From positions 4,168,001-4,232,000 of the forward strand of contig NC_021658.1 in assembly GCF_000418325.1 (NCBI RefSeq): 64,000 nucleotides of DNA, given 5' to 3'. Positions 34,093 to 43,141 of the stretch are shown piece by piece. The translations under genes were made by a program, and so were the position numbers. Source of the DNA: Sorangium cellulosum So0157-2. Lineage in GTDB: Bacteria; Myxococcota_A; Polyangia; Polyangiales; Polyangiaceae. The notes beneath the pieces are model-generated. The model was not told the DNA's origin. It was given only the letters and a program-made list of their open reading frames with translations, and made no database searches. How positions within the stretch are numbered: position 1 is the first letter of the stretch; each line of letters begins with the position of its first letter.

Positions 34093-35718
34093 ATGAGCTC
34101 CGAGAGCGACGCCGCCGGCGCATGCCGCCCGTTCACCGCCGCCGATCTCGACGCCTGCCTGCGGGTGCTCGAGACCCTGGTCGACGATCGCGCGCAGCTC
34201 GCCTCGATCGGCGTCGAGGATCGCCGTCGGCTCCTCCTCGCCGCCGGCCGCGTCTCGCGCCCCGAGCGCGCCGAGCAGCGAGAGCTCGCCAGGGCGTTCC
34301 GCAAGGGCGATCGGCGCGCTCGGAGGTCCGCCGACACCGCGCTCCTCGACGCGGTCGGCATCCGCGCCGCCCGCCGCGAGCCCGTGTTCCGCACGCCGGA
34401 CGCCCCCGCGCTGGCCGCGCCCGCCGCCTCCGCCGCGCCTGCCGTCCCCGCGCTGGCGCCCCCGCTCGCGCCGGCGCCGCCCCCCGCGGAGGAGCCCGCG
34501 CCGCCCCCCGTCGAGGAGGCCGCGCCGCCGGGCGAGCGCGGCGGGCCGGAGCTCGCGAAGCCGCGCAAGTGCTACGTCTGCAAGGCCGAGTTCCGCAAGG
34601 TGCACTTCTTCTACGACTCGATGTGCGGCCCCTGCGGCGACTTCAACTACCGCAAGCGCAGCCAGACCGCGCCGCTCGACGGCCGGGTCGCGCTGGTCAC
34701 CGGCGCCCGCGTCAAGATCGGCTATCAGGCGGCGATCATGCTGCTCCGCGCCGGCGCGCGGGTGATCGTCACGACCCGCTTCCCGCACGACGCCGCCCGC
34801 CGCTACTCGTCCGAGCGCGACTTCGACGTCTGGGGCTCTCGGCTCGAGATCTACGGCCTCGATCTCCGCCACACGCCGAGCGTCGAGCGCTTCACGCGGC
34901 ACCTCCTCCACACGCGCGACCGGCTGGATTTCATCATCAACAACGCCTGTCAGACCGTGCGGCGCCCGCCGGGCTTCTACGAGCACCTCATCGAGGGCGA
35001 GACCGCACAGGTCCACGCCCTCCCGGAGGTCGCTCGGCCGCTGCTCCAGGCCTACGACGGCCTCCGCGCGCGCGGCGAGCTCCCCCTCGTCGCCGGCGGC
35101 GACCCCGCCGCCGGCCTCCGTGAGCCGGCGCTGCTCTCCCAGATCCCCGCCCCGGGCGACGCGCCCCTCGACGACGTGCTCTTCCCCAGAGGGCGTTACG
35201 ACGCGGACCTCCAGCAGGTCGACCTCCGGACCATGAACAGCTGGCGGCTGACCCTCGCCGAGGTCCCGACCGTCGAGCTGCTCGAGGTCCAGCTCGTGAA
35301 TTCGGTCGCCCCGTTCGTGCTGAACTCCCGGCTGAAGCCGCTCATGCTGCGACAGCCGACGTTCGACAGGCACATCGTCAACGTCTCGGCGATGGAGGGG
35401 CAGTTCTACCGCCGCTACAAGACGGACAGGCACCCTCACACCAACATGGCCAAGGCCGCGCTCAACATGATGACGCGCACCTCCGCGCCCGACTACGCGA
35501 AGGACGGCATCTTCATGAACAGCGTCGACACCGGGTGGGTGACGGACGAGGACCCCGCGGCGCTCGCCGCCCGCAAGCTCGAGGAGCACGGCTTCCACCC
35601 GCCGCTCGACATCGTCGACGGCGCCGCCCGCATCTGCGACCCCATCTTCTCCGGGCTCCTGAGCGGCCAGCACGTCTACGGCCAGTTCCTCAAAGACTAC
35701 ATGCCGACCGACTGGTAG
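34093..35718 (+). CDS. Zinc-ribbon short-chain dehydrogenase-like protein lacking the catalytic Tyr
   Basis: A 541-aa protein from ATG 34093. An N-terminal helical region (~1-95) is followed by a Pro/Ala linker, then a putative Zn-binding pair KCYVCKAEF ... MCGPCGDFNYRK (~158-185), then an SDR Rossmann domain: cofactor loop VALVTGARVKIGYQAA, RVIVTTRFPHDAARR, DLR, IINNACQT (usual NNAG changed), and Ser in NVSAMEG. The YxxxK position reads THR-N-M-A-Lys (HPHTNMAKAALNMM), so Tyr is replaced by Thr. It is long for an SDR (usual ~250). It probably binds NAD(P); whether it is a standard oxidoreductase is doubtful. Confidence 0.82.
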   Translation: MSSESDAAGACRPFTAADLDACLRVLETLVDDRAQLASIGVEDRRRLLLAAGRVSRPERAEQRELARAFRKGDRRARRSADTALLDAVGIRAARREPVFRTPDAPALAAPAASAAPAVPALAPPLAPAPPPAEEPAPPPVEEAAPPGERGGPELAKPRKCYVCKAEFRKVHFFYDSMCGPCGDFNYRKRSQTAPLDGRVALVTGARVKIGYQAAIMLLRAGARVIVTTRFPHDAARRYSSERDFDVWGSRLEIYGLDLRHTPSVERFTRHLLHTRDRLDFIINNACQTVRRPPGFYEHLIEGETAQVHALPEVARPLLQAYDGLRARGELPLVAGGDPAAGLREPALLSQIPAPGDAPLDDVLFPRGRYDADLQQVDLRTMNSWRLTLAEVPTVELLEVQLVNSVAPFVLNSRLKPLMLRQPTFDRHIVNVSAMEGQFYRRYKTDRHPHTNMAKAALNMMTRTSAPDYAKDGIFMNSVDTGWVTDEDPAALAARKLEEHGFHPPLDIVDGAARICDPIFSGLLSGQHVYGQFLKDYMPTDW

Positions 35719-35896
35719 GCGCCGCCGCGCGCGGACGCGCCCGGAATCCAGCAAGCTCGGCAGCGGCTGCCGATGGGACGGAGCTTTCCCCGCGCGACGG
35801 ACTGCCCCGTGCGCTCACGGGGTACCCACCTCCACCGGCCGCGCCGTCGCCGGTGCGTCAGGGCGAGCTCTGCTTTGACGCTCCGCATCCTTGTTG

Positions 35897-35924
35897 TTGA
35901 CAGCCGAGGCGGCCCGCTGATAAG
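35897..35924 (+). promoter_or_regulatory. Sigma-70-type promoter for the antiporter operon
   Basis: TTGACA (35897-35902), 16-bp spacer, GATAAG (35919-35924; 4 of 6 to TATAAT). It sits 36 bp upstream of the antiporter ATG, in a locally AT-richer stretch. Confidence 0.55.
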
Positions 35925-35947
35925 CGATCACTTAACACTTACCAGGA

Positions 35948-35959
35948 GGGAGCGCTCCC
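35948..35959 (+). promoter_or_regulatory. Perfect 12-bp palindrome between Shine-Dalgarno and ATG
   Basis: GGGAGCGCTCCC directly abuts the antiporter ATG (35960) and overlaps the GGAGGG ribosome-binding site at 35945-35950. It is either an operator half-site dyad or an mRNA hairpin that could mask the ribosome-binding site. Confidence 0.5.
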
Positions 35960-38155
35960 ATGGAGATCCTGATCCACAACCCGCTGAGCCGCTTCCTCAT
36001 CCAGGCGTTCCTGATCATCGCCTGCGCGCGGCTCGTGGGCATGGTCGCCCGCAGGCTGGAGCAGCCGATGGTCATCGCCGAGGTCACGGCGGGCATCCTG
36101 CTCGGCCCGTCGCTGTTCGGCTGGCTCTTTCCCGACGCGTCGGCGGCGCTGTTCGCCCAGGAGTCGCTGCCGCTCCTGAAGCTGGTGAGCGAGGTCGGCC
36201 TCATCGTCTTCATGTTCCTCATCGGGCTGGAGCTCGATCCGAAGCTCCTGCGCGGGCGCGGCCACGCCTCGGTCATCATCAGCCACACCAGCATCATCGT
36301 GCCGTTCGCGCTGGGCGGCCTCCTCGCGCTGTACCTGTACCCCCGGCTCTCCCAGAGCTCCGTGCCGTTCATGTCGTTCACGCTGTTCATGGGCGTGGCC
36401 ATGAGCATCACGGCGTTCCCGGTGCTCGCGCGCATCCTCACCGAGCGGCGCCTGCTGGGCACGAAGGTCGGCGCCCTCACGATCACGTGCGCCGCCGTCG
36501 ACGACGTCACCGCCTGGTGCATCCTCGCGTTCGTCGTCTCGATCGCGCGCGCCACCGGGCTCGTGGGCGCCGTCTGGACCACCGTCTTCGCCGTCGTCTA
36601 CATCGCCGGCATGATGTTCGTGGTCCGCCCCTTCCTGGCCCGGCTCGGCGAGCGCGGCTCCAGCAAGGAAGGGCTCTCGCAGGACCTCGTCGCCGTCACG
36701 CTCCTCCTGCTCATCGTCTCGAGCTGGACGACCGAGATGATCGGCATCCACCCGCTGTTCGGGGCCTTCATGCTCGGCGCGATCATGCCGAAGGGCACCG
36801 GCTTCGCGCACAGCCTGGCCGAGAAGCTCGAGGACTTCGCCGTCGTCTTCCTGCTCCCGCTCTTCTTCGCCTACAGCGGCCTGCGCACGCACATCGGCCT
36901 GCTCAACTCGGCCGACGGCTGGATCATGTGCGGCCTCATCATCGTGGTCGCCTGCGCCGGCAAGTTCGGCGGCAGCGCCGTGGCCGCCCGCCTCACCGGC
37001 CAGCGCTGGCGGGAGGCCAGCGCGCTCGGCATCCTCATGAACACCCGCGGCCTGATGGAGCTCATCGTCCTGAACCTCGGGCTCGATCTCGGCATCATCT
37101 CGCCCACGCTGTTCACGATGATGGTGCTCATGGCGCTGGTCACCACCTTCATGACCACCCCGCTCCTGCGCTGGATCTACCCGCCGGAGGAGCTCGCGAA
37201 GGAGCTCGCCGACGTGCCCGAGCGCACGCCCCTGCCCGCCGCGGCGGACGTGTTCACCGTGCTCATGTGCGTCTCCTACGAGCGCTCCGGCCCCGGCATG
37301 GTGACGCTCGCGAGCGCGCTCGCCGGCCACGGCCCCGAGGCGAGGCGCCTCTACGCCCTGCGCCTCATCCCGCCGACCGACCGCGGCTCGTTCTACCTCG
37401 ACCAGGGGCCCGAGCGGCAGGGGGCGGCCGCGCTCGCGCCGCTCCTCGCGCGGGCCAAGGAGCTCGGCGCCGAGGTCCGGCCGCTCTCCTTCGTGTCGCC
37501 CAAGCCGAGCCACGACATCTGCAACGTCGCCGACGTGAAGCAGGCCGACCTCGTGCTGGTCGGCTGGCACAAGCCGCTGCTCAGCCAGACCGTGCTCGGC
37601 GGCACCGTCTACGAGGTCATGCGCGGCGCCCGCACCGACGTCGGCGTGCTCATCGATCGCGGGCTCACCGCGGTCCGCAAGCTGCTCGTGCCGTTCCACG
37701 GCACGGCGCACGACAAGGCGGCGCTCGCGCTCGCCCGCAGGCTCGCCCAGCAGGTCGGCGCCGACGTCACCATCCTCCACGTGGTCAAGCCGAAGCGCAG
37801 GTCCACCGACGCGCTCGGCGCGCAGGACGCGGTCGACGAGGTGTTCGAGGGCGAGGAGGGCGGCGCGCTGCGCAAGTCCAAGGTGGTGCTCAAGGTGGTC
37901 GAGCACGACTCCCCCGCGGACGCGGCCCTCGAGGAGTCGAAGCGCGGCTACGACCTCGTCCTCGTCGGCGTCGGGGCCGAGTGGGGCCTCGCGCAGCGCC
38001 GCTTCGGCATCCGCGCCGAGGACGTCATCCAGGGGTGCCCGACCTCGCTGCTCGTCGTGCGCAGCTACGAGCCCGCCGCCGCCCGCGCCCCGGCCCCGGC
38101 GCCCTCCGCGCCGATCCTCTCGGCCGCCCTCGCGGCCGAGCCCGATCGCTCCTGA
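35960..38155 (+). CDS. Kef-type cation:proton antiporter with C-terminal Usp-like domains
   Basis: A 731-aa protein. The CPA2 membrane domain is at ~1-410 with ~12 TM helices: AEVTAGILLGPSLFGWLF, EVGLIVFMFLIGLELDPKLL, GVAMSITAFPVLARIL, the CPA2 AAVDDVTAWCILAFV aspartates, and ILMNTRGLMELIVLNLGLDLG. The cytoplasmic part (~420-715) holds two Usp-like segments (DVFTVLMCVSYERSGPGMV; VRKLLVPFHGTAHDKAALALARRLAQQVGADVTILHVV; DLVLVGVGAEWG). It replaces the usual RCK/TrkA_N domain. It moves Na+ or K+ against H+. It is co-transcribed with the XRE-EIIA gene 5 bp downstream. Confidence 0.93.
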   Translation: MEILIHNPLSRFLIQAFLIIACARLVGMVARRLEQPMVIAEVTAGILLGPSLFGWLFPDASAALFAQESLPLLKLVSEVGLIVFMFLIGLELDPKLLRGRGHASVIISHTSIIVPFALGGLLALYLYPRLSQSSVPFMSFTLFMGVAMSITAFPVLARILTERRLLGTKVGALTITCAAVDDVTAWCILAFVVSIARATGLVGAVWTTVFAVVYIAGMMFVVRPFLARLGERGSSKEGLSQDLVAVTLLLLIVSSWTTEMIGIHPLFGAFMLGAIMPKGTGFAHSLAEKLEDFAVVFLLPLFFAYSGLRTHIGLLNSADGWIMCGLIIVVACAGKFGGSAVAARLTGQRWREASALGILMNTRGLMELIVLNLGLDLGIISPTLFTMMVLMALVTTFMTTPLLRWIYPPEELAKELADVPERTPLPAAADVFTVLMCVSYERSGPGMVTLASALAGHGPEARRLYALRLIPPTDRGSFYLDQGPERQGAAALAPLLARAKELGAEVRPLSFVSPKPSHDICNVADVKQADLVLVGWHKPLLSQTVLGGTVYEVMRGARTDVGVLIDRGLTAVRKLLVPFHGTAHDKAALALARRLAQQVGADVTILHVVKPKRRSTDALGAQDAVDEVFEGEEGGALRKSKVVLKVVEHDSPADAALEESKRGYDLVLVGVGAEWGLAQRRFGIRAEDVIQGCPTSLLVVRSYEPAAARAPAPAPSAPILSAALAAEPDRS

Positions 38156-38160
38156 GCGCC

Positions 38161-39030
38161 ATGCCGGCCTTCTCCGACGCCGAGAGCGCCTCGAGGGCGC
38201 GGGCGCTCGCCGAGTTCGGGGCTGCGCTGCGGCTCCTCCGCGTCGAGGCGGGCCTCAGCCTGCGCGCCCTCGCGCACCGCATCGGCGTCTCCAGCGCCTA
38301 CCTGAGCCGCGTCGAGCACGGGCACGACGCCATCCCCACGCCCGACCGGCTCACCGCGATCGCGAGCGTGCTCGAGCTGCCGCCGGCGGTGCTCCTCGAG
38401 CTCGGCCGCCAGGTCGAGCCGCTCGTCTCGCGCTACCTCGAGCGCGTCCCGGCGGCGAACGCGCTCTTCCTCGAGCTCGCGCGGCGCAACCTGAGCGGCC
38501 CGCAGCTCGCGCGGATCAAGGCGTTCGTCGACGCCGAGTTCCCGGTGAGCGCCCCGTTCGGCGTCTCGCCCGCGCGGCGGCTCAGCGGGCTGCTCACGCC
38601 CGAGCGCATCGTGCTGCACCTCTCGTGCGCGCACATCGAGGACGTCATCGACGTCGCGGCGTCCCGGCTCGCGCCCCCCGGCGGCGCGCTGGCCGCGAGC
38701 GCGCTCGCCCAGGAGATCCTGCGGCGCGAGCGCGAGTCGCCCACCGTGCTCGGCAACGGGGTCGCGGTCCCGCACGCGATCGTCGCCGGCGCCTGCCCCG
38801 CGGCCGTGATCGCGACGCTGGCCGAGCCGCTCGTGGTGCCGACCCCGGGCGGCGCCCCGCTCCGGCTGATCGTCGTCCTCGTCTGCGGCGAGGGCGGCCG
38901 CGCGCACCTCGAGCTGCTCGCCCAGGTCGCCCGGCTCGCCAGCCACAACGCCGCCGACGCGCTGTGCGCCGCGCGCGGCCCCGAGCAGCTCATCGAGCAG
39001 CTCTCGCAGATCGAGGCCGGCTGCGGGTGA
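38161..39030 (+). CDS. XRE HTH regulator fused to a PTS EIIA (fructose/nitrogen type) domain
   Basis: A 289-aa protein. The XRE/Cro-type helix-turn-helix spans ~18-80 (ALRLLRVEAGLSLRALAHRIGVSSAYLSRVEHGHDAIPTPDRLTAIASVL). A linker with FLELARRNLSGPQLARIKAF follows. The EIIA-2 domain spans ~140-285 with the phosphorylatable His205 in GNGVAVPHAIV, SLxLxxP-like LAEPLVVPTPGGAPLRLIVVLV, and HLELLAQVARL. Phosphorylation could switch DNA or partner binding. It sits 5 bp after the antiporter stop, pointing to PTS-linked control of ion transport (inference from PtsN-K+ precedents). Confidence 0.88.
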   Translation: MPAFSDAESASRARALAEFGAALRLLRVEAGLSLRALAHRIGVSSAYLSRVEHGHDAIPTPDRLTAIASVLELPPAVLLELGRQVEPLVSRYLERVPAANALFLELARRNLSGPQLARIKAFVDAEFPVSAPFGVSPARRLSGLLTPERIVLHLSCAHIEDVIDVAASRLAPPGGALAASALAQEILRRERESPTVLGNGVAVPHAIVAGACPAAVIATLAEPLVVPTPGGAPLRLIVVLVCGEGGRAHLELLAQVARLASHNAADALCAARGPEQLIEQLSQIEAGCG

Positions 39031-39089
39031 CGCCGGTGGCCTTGCGGCGTCCCGCGGCGTCCCGCGGCGTCACGCCCTGAGGCCCGCCG

Positions 39090-40295
39090 TCACTTCACGC
39101 GGACGAGGCGCTGCACGACCGACGAGCCGCCGCGCGCGTCGCGCAGGACCGCGGTGATCGTGGCGATGCCCGGCTCGGACGGCGGGATCCACGTCACGGC
39201 GTGATCGTCGAGGTACCCCTCGGCCGCGTCGCTCACGAGCTTGATGCCCCCGTCGAGGTCGCCCATGTCGGCGAAGTAGTTGATCCAGACGATCTCCTTC
39301 AGCGCCTTCTGCTTCGCGTCGGGGTCGTCCTCCGCCACCTCGGGCGGGATGATCGCGTCGATCGCGTGGGTGGTGCAGGCGGTGAACGGATCCTCCGCGC
39401 TGCACCCCGTGTCGCGCCGCTCATCGCGGTCGATGGGGCAGCGATCCACCGTCGGGATCGCGGCGAAGTCCTCCGACATCTCGTCGCCGTCGAAGGTGAG
39501 CCCCCGCATCTCCGGGTTCTCGTTCGCGCGGCTGTCCTCGAAGACGTAGACCTGCGTGTAGCCGGGCACGAAGCTGTCCGGGCCGAGCCTCCGCCCGTCG
39601 GCGTCGAAGCAGGCCACGGGGAAGGTCCCGGCGCGCCCGGTGCCCTGGTCCTCCACCGCGCGGAGCTGCCCGGTGCAGGCGACGAAGAAGACGTAGGCGC
39701 TCCCGAACCGCGGGCCCCCCGTGGCGGGCGCCTCGCGGCCGTCGAGGATCGTGTCGCTGATGGTGATCGTGTACGTGTCGCTGAAGATGCCGATGGGCAC
39801 GCCGTTGAGCTCGGGCAGCGGGGCGTTCGGGTTGGTCTCAAGCTGTTCTGCCCACGCAGCGATCTCCGGGGCGAGCTCTGCGAGCTGCGGATAGCAGCCG
39901 TAGTAGTCGTCCCCGACCGGGTTCTCGCACCCGCCGAACCAGTAGACCGAGACCGGCCGCGACCCCTCCTCGGGGCCGCCGAGGCCGTCCTGGTAGTGGA
40001 TCTTGAAGGTGACCTGAGCGCCGGGGTAGGCGTACGAAGAGCTCGCGTCCGGGTGCGCTTCGGTCGGGGCGACGTCGGCGACCACGGCGAAGACGCGGAG
40101 CCCGTTCACGAGGCTCGGCGGATCGAAGCCCGCGACGCACCCGGAGGAGATCGCCGGCGCGGCGAGCGCGCTCAGCGCGAGCGTCCCGAGCACCGCGCGC
40201 CGCCACCTGCGCGCTCGACCCGCGAAGGCGTTCTTTGACGTGCCACACGTGCCGCCCGCGCCGCCCGCGCCGCTCATCGCCCGCGTCGATCGCAT
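39090..40295 (-). CDS. Putative lipoprotein downstream of a TonB-dependent receptor
   Basis: A 401-aa protein with a long basic N-terminus and the hydrophobic segment LGTLALSALAAPAISSGC as lipobox-like signal. The start may be internal. The mature part contains CVAGFDPPSLVNGLRVFAVVADV, YWFGGCENPVGDDYYGCYPQ, several negatively charged loops (TFDGDEMSED, DPFTACTTHAID) and a C-terminal Ig-like strand set (GIATITAVLRDARGGSSVVQRLVRV). It starts 1 bp after the receptor stop and is the last gene of the FHA-ABC/receptor operon, so it is probably a surface partner of that receptor. Family unknown. Confidence 0.8.
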   Translation of the reverse strand: MRSTRAMSGAGGAGGTCGTSKNAFAGRARRWRRAVLGTLALSALAAPAISSGCVAGFDPPSLVNGLRVFAVVADVAPTEAHPDASSSYAYPGAQVTFKIHYQDGLGGPEEGSRPVSVYWFGGCENPVGDDYYGCYPQLAELAPEIAAWAEQLETNPNAPLPELNGVPIGIFSDTYTITISDTILDGREAPATGGPRFGSAYVFFVACTGQLRAVEDQGTGRAGTFPVACFDADGRRLGPDSFVPGYTQVYVFEDSRANENPEMRGLTFDGDEMSEDFAAIPTVDRCPIDRDERRDTGCSAEDPFTACTTHAIDAIIPPEVAEDDPDAKQKALKEIVWINYFADMGDLDGGIKLVSDAAEGYLDDHAVTWIPPSEPGIATITAVLRDARGGSSVVQRLVRVK

Positions 40296-40296
40296 C

Positions 40297-43137
40297 TCAG
40301 AACTCTCCTCGCAGCCCGAAGCTCGGCAAGATGGGCAGCCCCGTGACGTACTGGCGGGCGGTGTAGTTGTAGTTGTACTGAATCGCCTCGCTGTTCGCGT
40401 TGTTGTAGACGTTCTGCACGTCGAGGTAGGCCGAGAGCTGCCAGCGCTTGAACTTCCACGACTTGTCGAGGCGCAGGTCCAGCTGGTGGAACGGCGGGAG
40501 CCGCTCGCTGCTCGGGCCGGAGAACGGGATCGGCGTATAGGTCCCGGTGGGCGCGTAGAAGAGCGCGTTGGTGCGGTACGCGTCGCAGCTCTGCGCGTTG
40601 ACGTTGCACACGTTGGGCGTGACCAGGTTGCCGGAGACCAGGCGGAACCGCGCGCCGAACTCCCAGCCGTCGCCGAGGCGGTAGCTGCCCAGCACCGTCA
40701 GGATGTGCGTCTGATCGAACGAGACGAGCCGCTCCGGCTCGCCGAGCCCGGGCACCCGCGTGCTGCGCGACAGCGTGTACGCGGCCCAGCCGAAGAAGCG
40801 ATCGTCGGGCTTGTACTTGAGCAGGAACTCGCCCCCGATGACCCTGCCGGACCCGGCGTTCTGGTAGTCGAGCTGGATCGATCCGGGGCGGTTCACGCCG
40901 ACGACGAGCGCGTCGAGCTGCTTGTAGAACCCCTCGGCCGACGCCTCGATGTGCCGGGTGATCTCCTGCTCGACGCCGGCCGCGTAGTGCAGCGCCCGGG
41001 TCGACTTCAGGCCCGGGTTGCCGAGCGGCGGGATCACCTCCTGGAACTGCGGCGGCTGGTGGAACACGCCGACGCCGCCCTTCACCGTCGTCCGCGGGAA
41101 CCCCTGGACCACGTCGACGCGCCCGTTCACGCGCGGGCTCACGGTGAGCTGCTCGTTCAGGTCCTGGTAGTCGACGCGCAGGCCCGGGACGATCTTCGCC
41201 TGGGGGCTCGGGGCGAGCTCGAGCTCGACGTAGCCCGCGGGGTAGAAGAAGCTGCCGTCGCGCGAGACCTCCTGGAGGGAGCGCGTCGAGAACGGCTGGT
41301 TCGGCGGCTCGCCGGGGCGGTTCGGCGCGGGGGCGCGGAGGTTCACCGCGTAGAGGCCGGCGAAGACGTCGACCCCCGCGTTGAGGACCGCGCCCTTGGA
41401 CAGCCGCCGCGCGACCTCGAGGCGGCCGGAGAGCGTCTTGAGATCGAGCTGGAAGTAGATCGGCCCGACCCCGAAATCGGCGTCGTCGCGCGCGATCGCG
41501 AGCACGGCGTCGAGCCGGTCGCGATCGGTGAGCTCGTGATCGTAGCGGAGCTGCAGGCGCTGAAACGCGGTGTGCAGCCCGACGTTGCCCGAGAGGGCCG
41601 GCTCGTTGGGCGCCGGGTCGCTGAGGAGCAGCTCGAGGGCGTCGTCCGAGCCGAAGAAGGTGAGGCGGAGGCGCGACGAGGGCGTCGGCTCGGTCTCGAG
41701 GAGGGCCTGGTAGTCGTAGTAGACGGGCGCCTGCGTCACCCCCGCGCCCGCGGCCTCGAGCACCGGGCCGAACGACTCGCCGATGTAGCTCCGCCGGCCC
41801 GCCACCATGAAGCGCGTGTTCTTGAGGAACGGCACGGGCCCCTCGAGCAGGACGCGCGCGTCGATGAGGTCCATCTGCGCGAGGCCGTGGAGCTCGCCGT
41901 CCTCCTTCGGCGAGCGCAGGGCGACGTCGACGATGCCGCCCTGCACGCGGCCGTACTTCGCGCTGAAGTTGCCGGGGTAGAAGTCGATCTTCTCCAGCAT
42001 CTCGGTCGGCACGACCGAGGAGAGGCCGCCGAAGTGGTAGATGAGCGGCACCTGCGTGCCGTCGACGAAGGTCTGCGTGTCCTGCGGGCCCGAGCCGCGC
42101 ACGATCAGCAGGCCGGCGAGGGTGGGCGGGCGCGCCACGCCCGGCAGGTTCTGGAGCGAGCGCAGCGCGTCGCCGTTCGTGCCGGGGATGCGGTTGATCT
42201 CGCGCTGCTCCAGCGTGCGCTTCGTGACCTCGCGCGGCGGCCTGTCGCCGCGGACGGTGACCTCGAGGCCCTCGCCGCGGGGCAGGAGGCGGTACTTCAC
42301 CTCGAGCTGCTCGCCCGCGGCGATGTCCTCCTCGACCGAGAGCGGCTCGAAGCCGGGCGCGGCGACGGTGACCTGGTAGCGCCCGGGCGGCAGATCGACG
42401 AATACGAAGCCGCCGCCCTCGTCGGTCGTGCGCTCCGGCGGCGCGGCGCCGCGAGCGTCGACCGCGGCGCCCGCGCCGGCGATGCGCGCGACCGACACGG
42501 TGGCGCCGGCGAGCGGGACGTCGCCGCCGCTGGCGAGCACGGTGCCGCGGAGGTTCTCGGCCGGCTTGTCCTGCTCGCCGGCGGCCGGCGGCGGCGCGGC
42601 CGTCTTCAGGGTGAACGAGTAGCGGTACAGGATGCGCGCCGCGGCGGGCGCGCCGTCGGCGCGGCGGGCGGGCTCGAACTCGAGCTTCTGCGCCGCGGCG
42701 ACCGCCGCCTCGTCGAACCCGTGCCCCGCGCTCTCGACGACGACCGCCTGCTTCACGCGCCCGTCGCGATCGATGTCGAGCTGCAGGGTCACCGACCCTT
42801 CGAGCCCCTGCTTCTCGGCCTCGGGCGGGTACGCCGGGGGCGTGTAGTTGAGCGCCCTCGGCGGCGTCGCCCGCCCCGCCGGCGCGGCCGTGGGCGCGGC
42901 CGGCGTGACGATCGCGCCGCCTTCGCCGCGGGGCACGCTCGTCGGGCCCTCGGGCGCCTGCGGCTCGCCCTGGCCCTGCTGGCCTTGCTCCTGCTGCTGC
43001 TGCGCGCGCGCCGCGGCCGGCGAGAGCGCGGCGAGCGCGAGCGAGAGCAGCGCCGCGGCGCGCGGCCCTCGCGGGCGCGCGCCCGGGAGCGGGCCATCGA
43101 CATCGGTGCGGGCGGGTGCCGGCTCCTTCTTCGTCAC
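40297..43137 (-). CDS. TonB-dependent receptor with N-terminal TonB_C domain
   Basis: A 946-aa protein. Signal peptide (ALLSLALAALSPAAARAQ), Gln/Pro linker, then a TonB C-terminal-like domain (~93-180: YTPPAYPPEAEKQGLEGSVTLQLDIDRDGRV ... GFDEAAVAAAQKLEFEPAR). A CarboxypepD_reg-like fold follows (~195-290), then the plug (REINRIPGTNGDALRSLQNLPGV, LLIVRGSGPQDTQTFVDGTQVPLIYHFGG) and a long beta barrel ending in FGLRGEF with a terminal Phe. Receptor and TonB-like module are normally separate proteins. Substrate unknown. It follows the FHA-ABC gene by 4 bp. Confidence 0.92.
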   Translation of the reverse strand: MTKKEPAPARTDVDGPLPGARPRGPRAAALLSLALAALSPAAARAQQQQEQGQQGQGEPQAPEGPTSVPRGEGGAIVTPAAPTAAPAGRATPPRALNYTPPAYPPEAEKQGLEGSVTLQLDIDRDGRVKQAVVVESAGHGFDEAAVAAAQKLEFEPARRADGAPAAARILYRYSFTLKTAAPPPAAGEQDKPAENLRGTVLASGGDVPLAGATVSVARIAGAGAAVDARGAAPPERTTDEGGGFVFVDLPPGRYQVTVAAPGFEPLSVEEDIAAGEQLEVKYRLLPRGEGLEVTVRGDRPPREVTKRTLEQREINRIPGTNGDALRSLQNLPGVARPPTLAGLLIVRGSGPQDTQTFVDGTQVPLIYHFGGLSSVVPTEMLEKIDFYPGNFSAKYGRVQGGIVDVALRSPKEDGELHGLAQMDLIDARVLLEGPVPFLKNTRFMVAGRRSYIGESFGPVLEAAGAGVTQAPVYYDYQALLETEPTPSSRLRLTFFGSDDALELLLSDPAPNEPALSGNVGLHTAFQRLQLRYDHELTDRDRLDAVLAIARDDADFGVGPIYFQLDLKTLSGRLEVARRLSKGAVLNAGVDVFAGLYAVNLRAPAPNRPGEPPNQPFSTRSLQEVSRDGSFFYPAGYVELELAPSPQAKIVPGLRVDYQDLNEQLTVSPRVNGRVDVVQGFPRTTVKGGVGVFHQPPQFQEVIPPLGNPGLKSTRALHYAAGVEQEITRHIEASAEGFYKQLDALVVGVNRPGSIQLDYQNAGSGRVIGGEFLLKYKPDDRFFGWAAYTLSRSTRVPGLGEPERLVSFDQTHILTVLGSYRLGDGWEFGARFRLVSGNLVTPNVCNVNAQSCDAYRTNALFYAPTGTYTPIPFSGPSSERLPPFHQLDLRLDKSWKFKRWQLSAYLDVQNVYNNANSEAIQYNYNYTARQYVTGLPILPSFGLRGEF

Positions 43138-43141
43138 GAGG

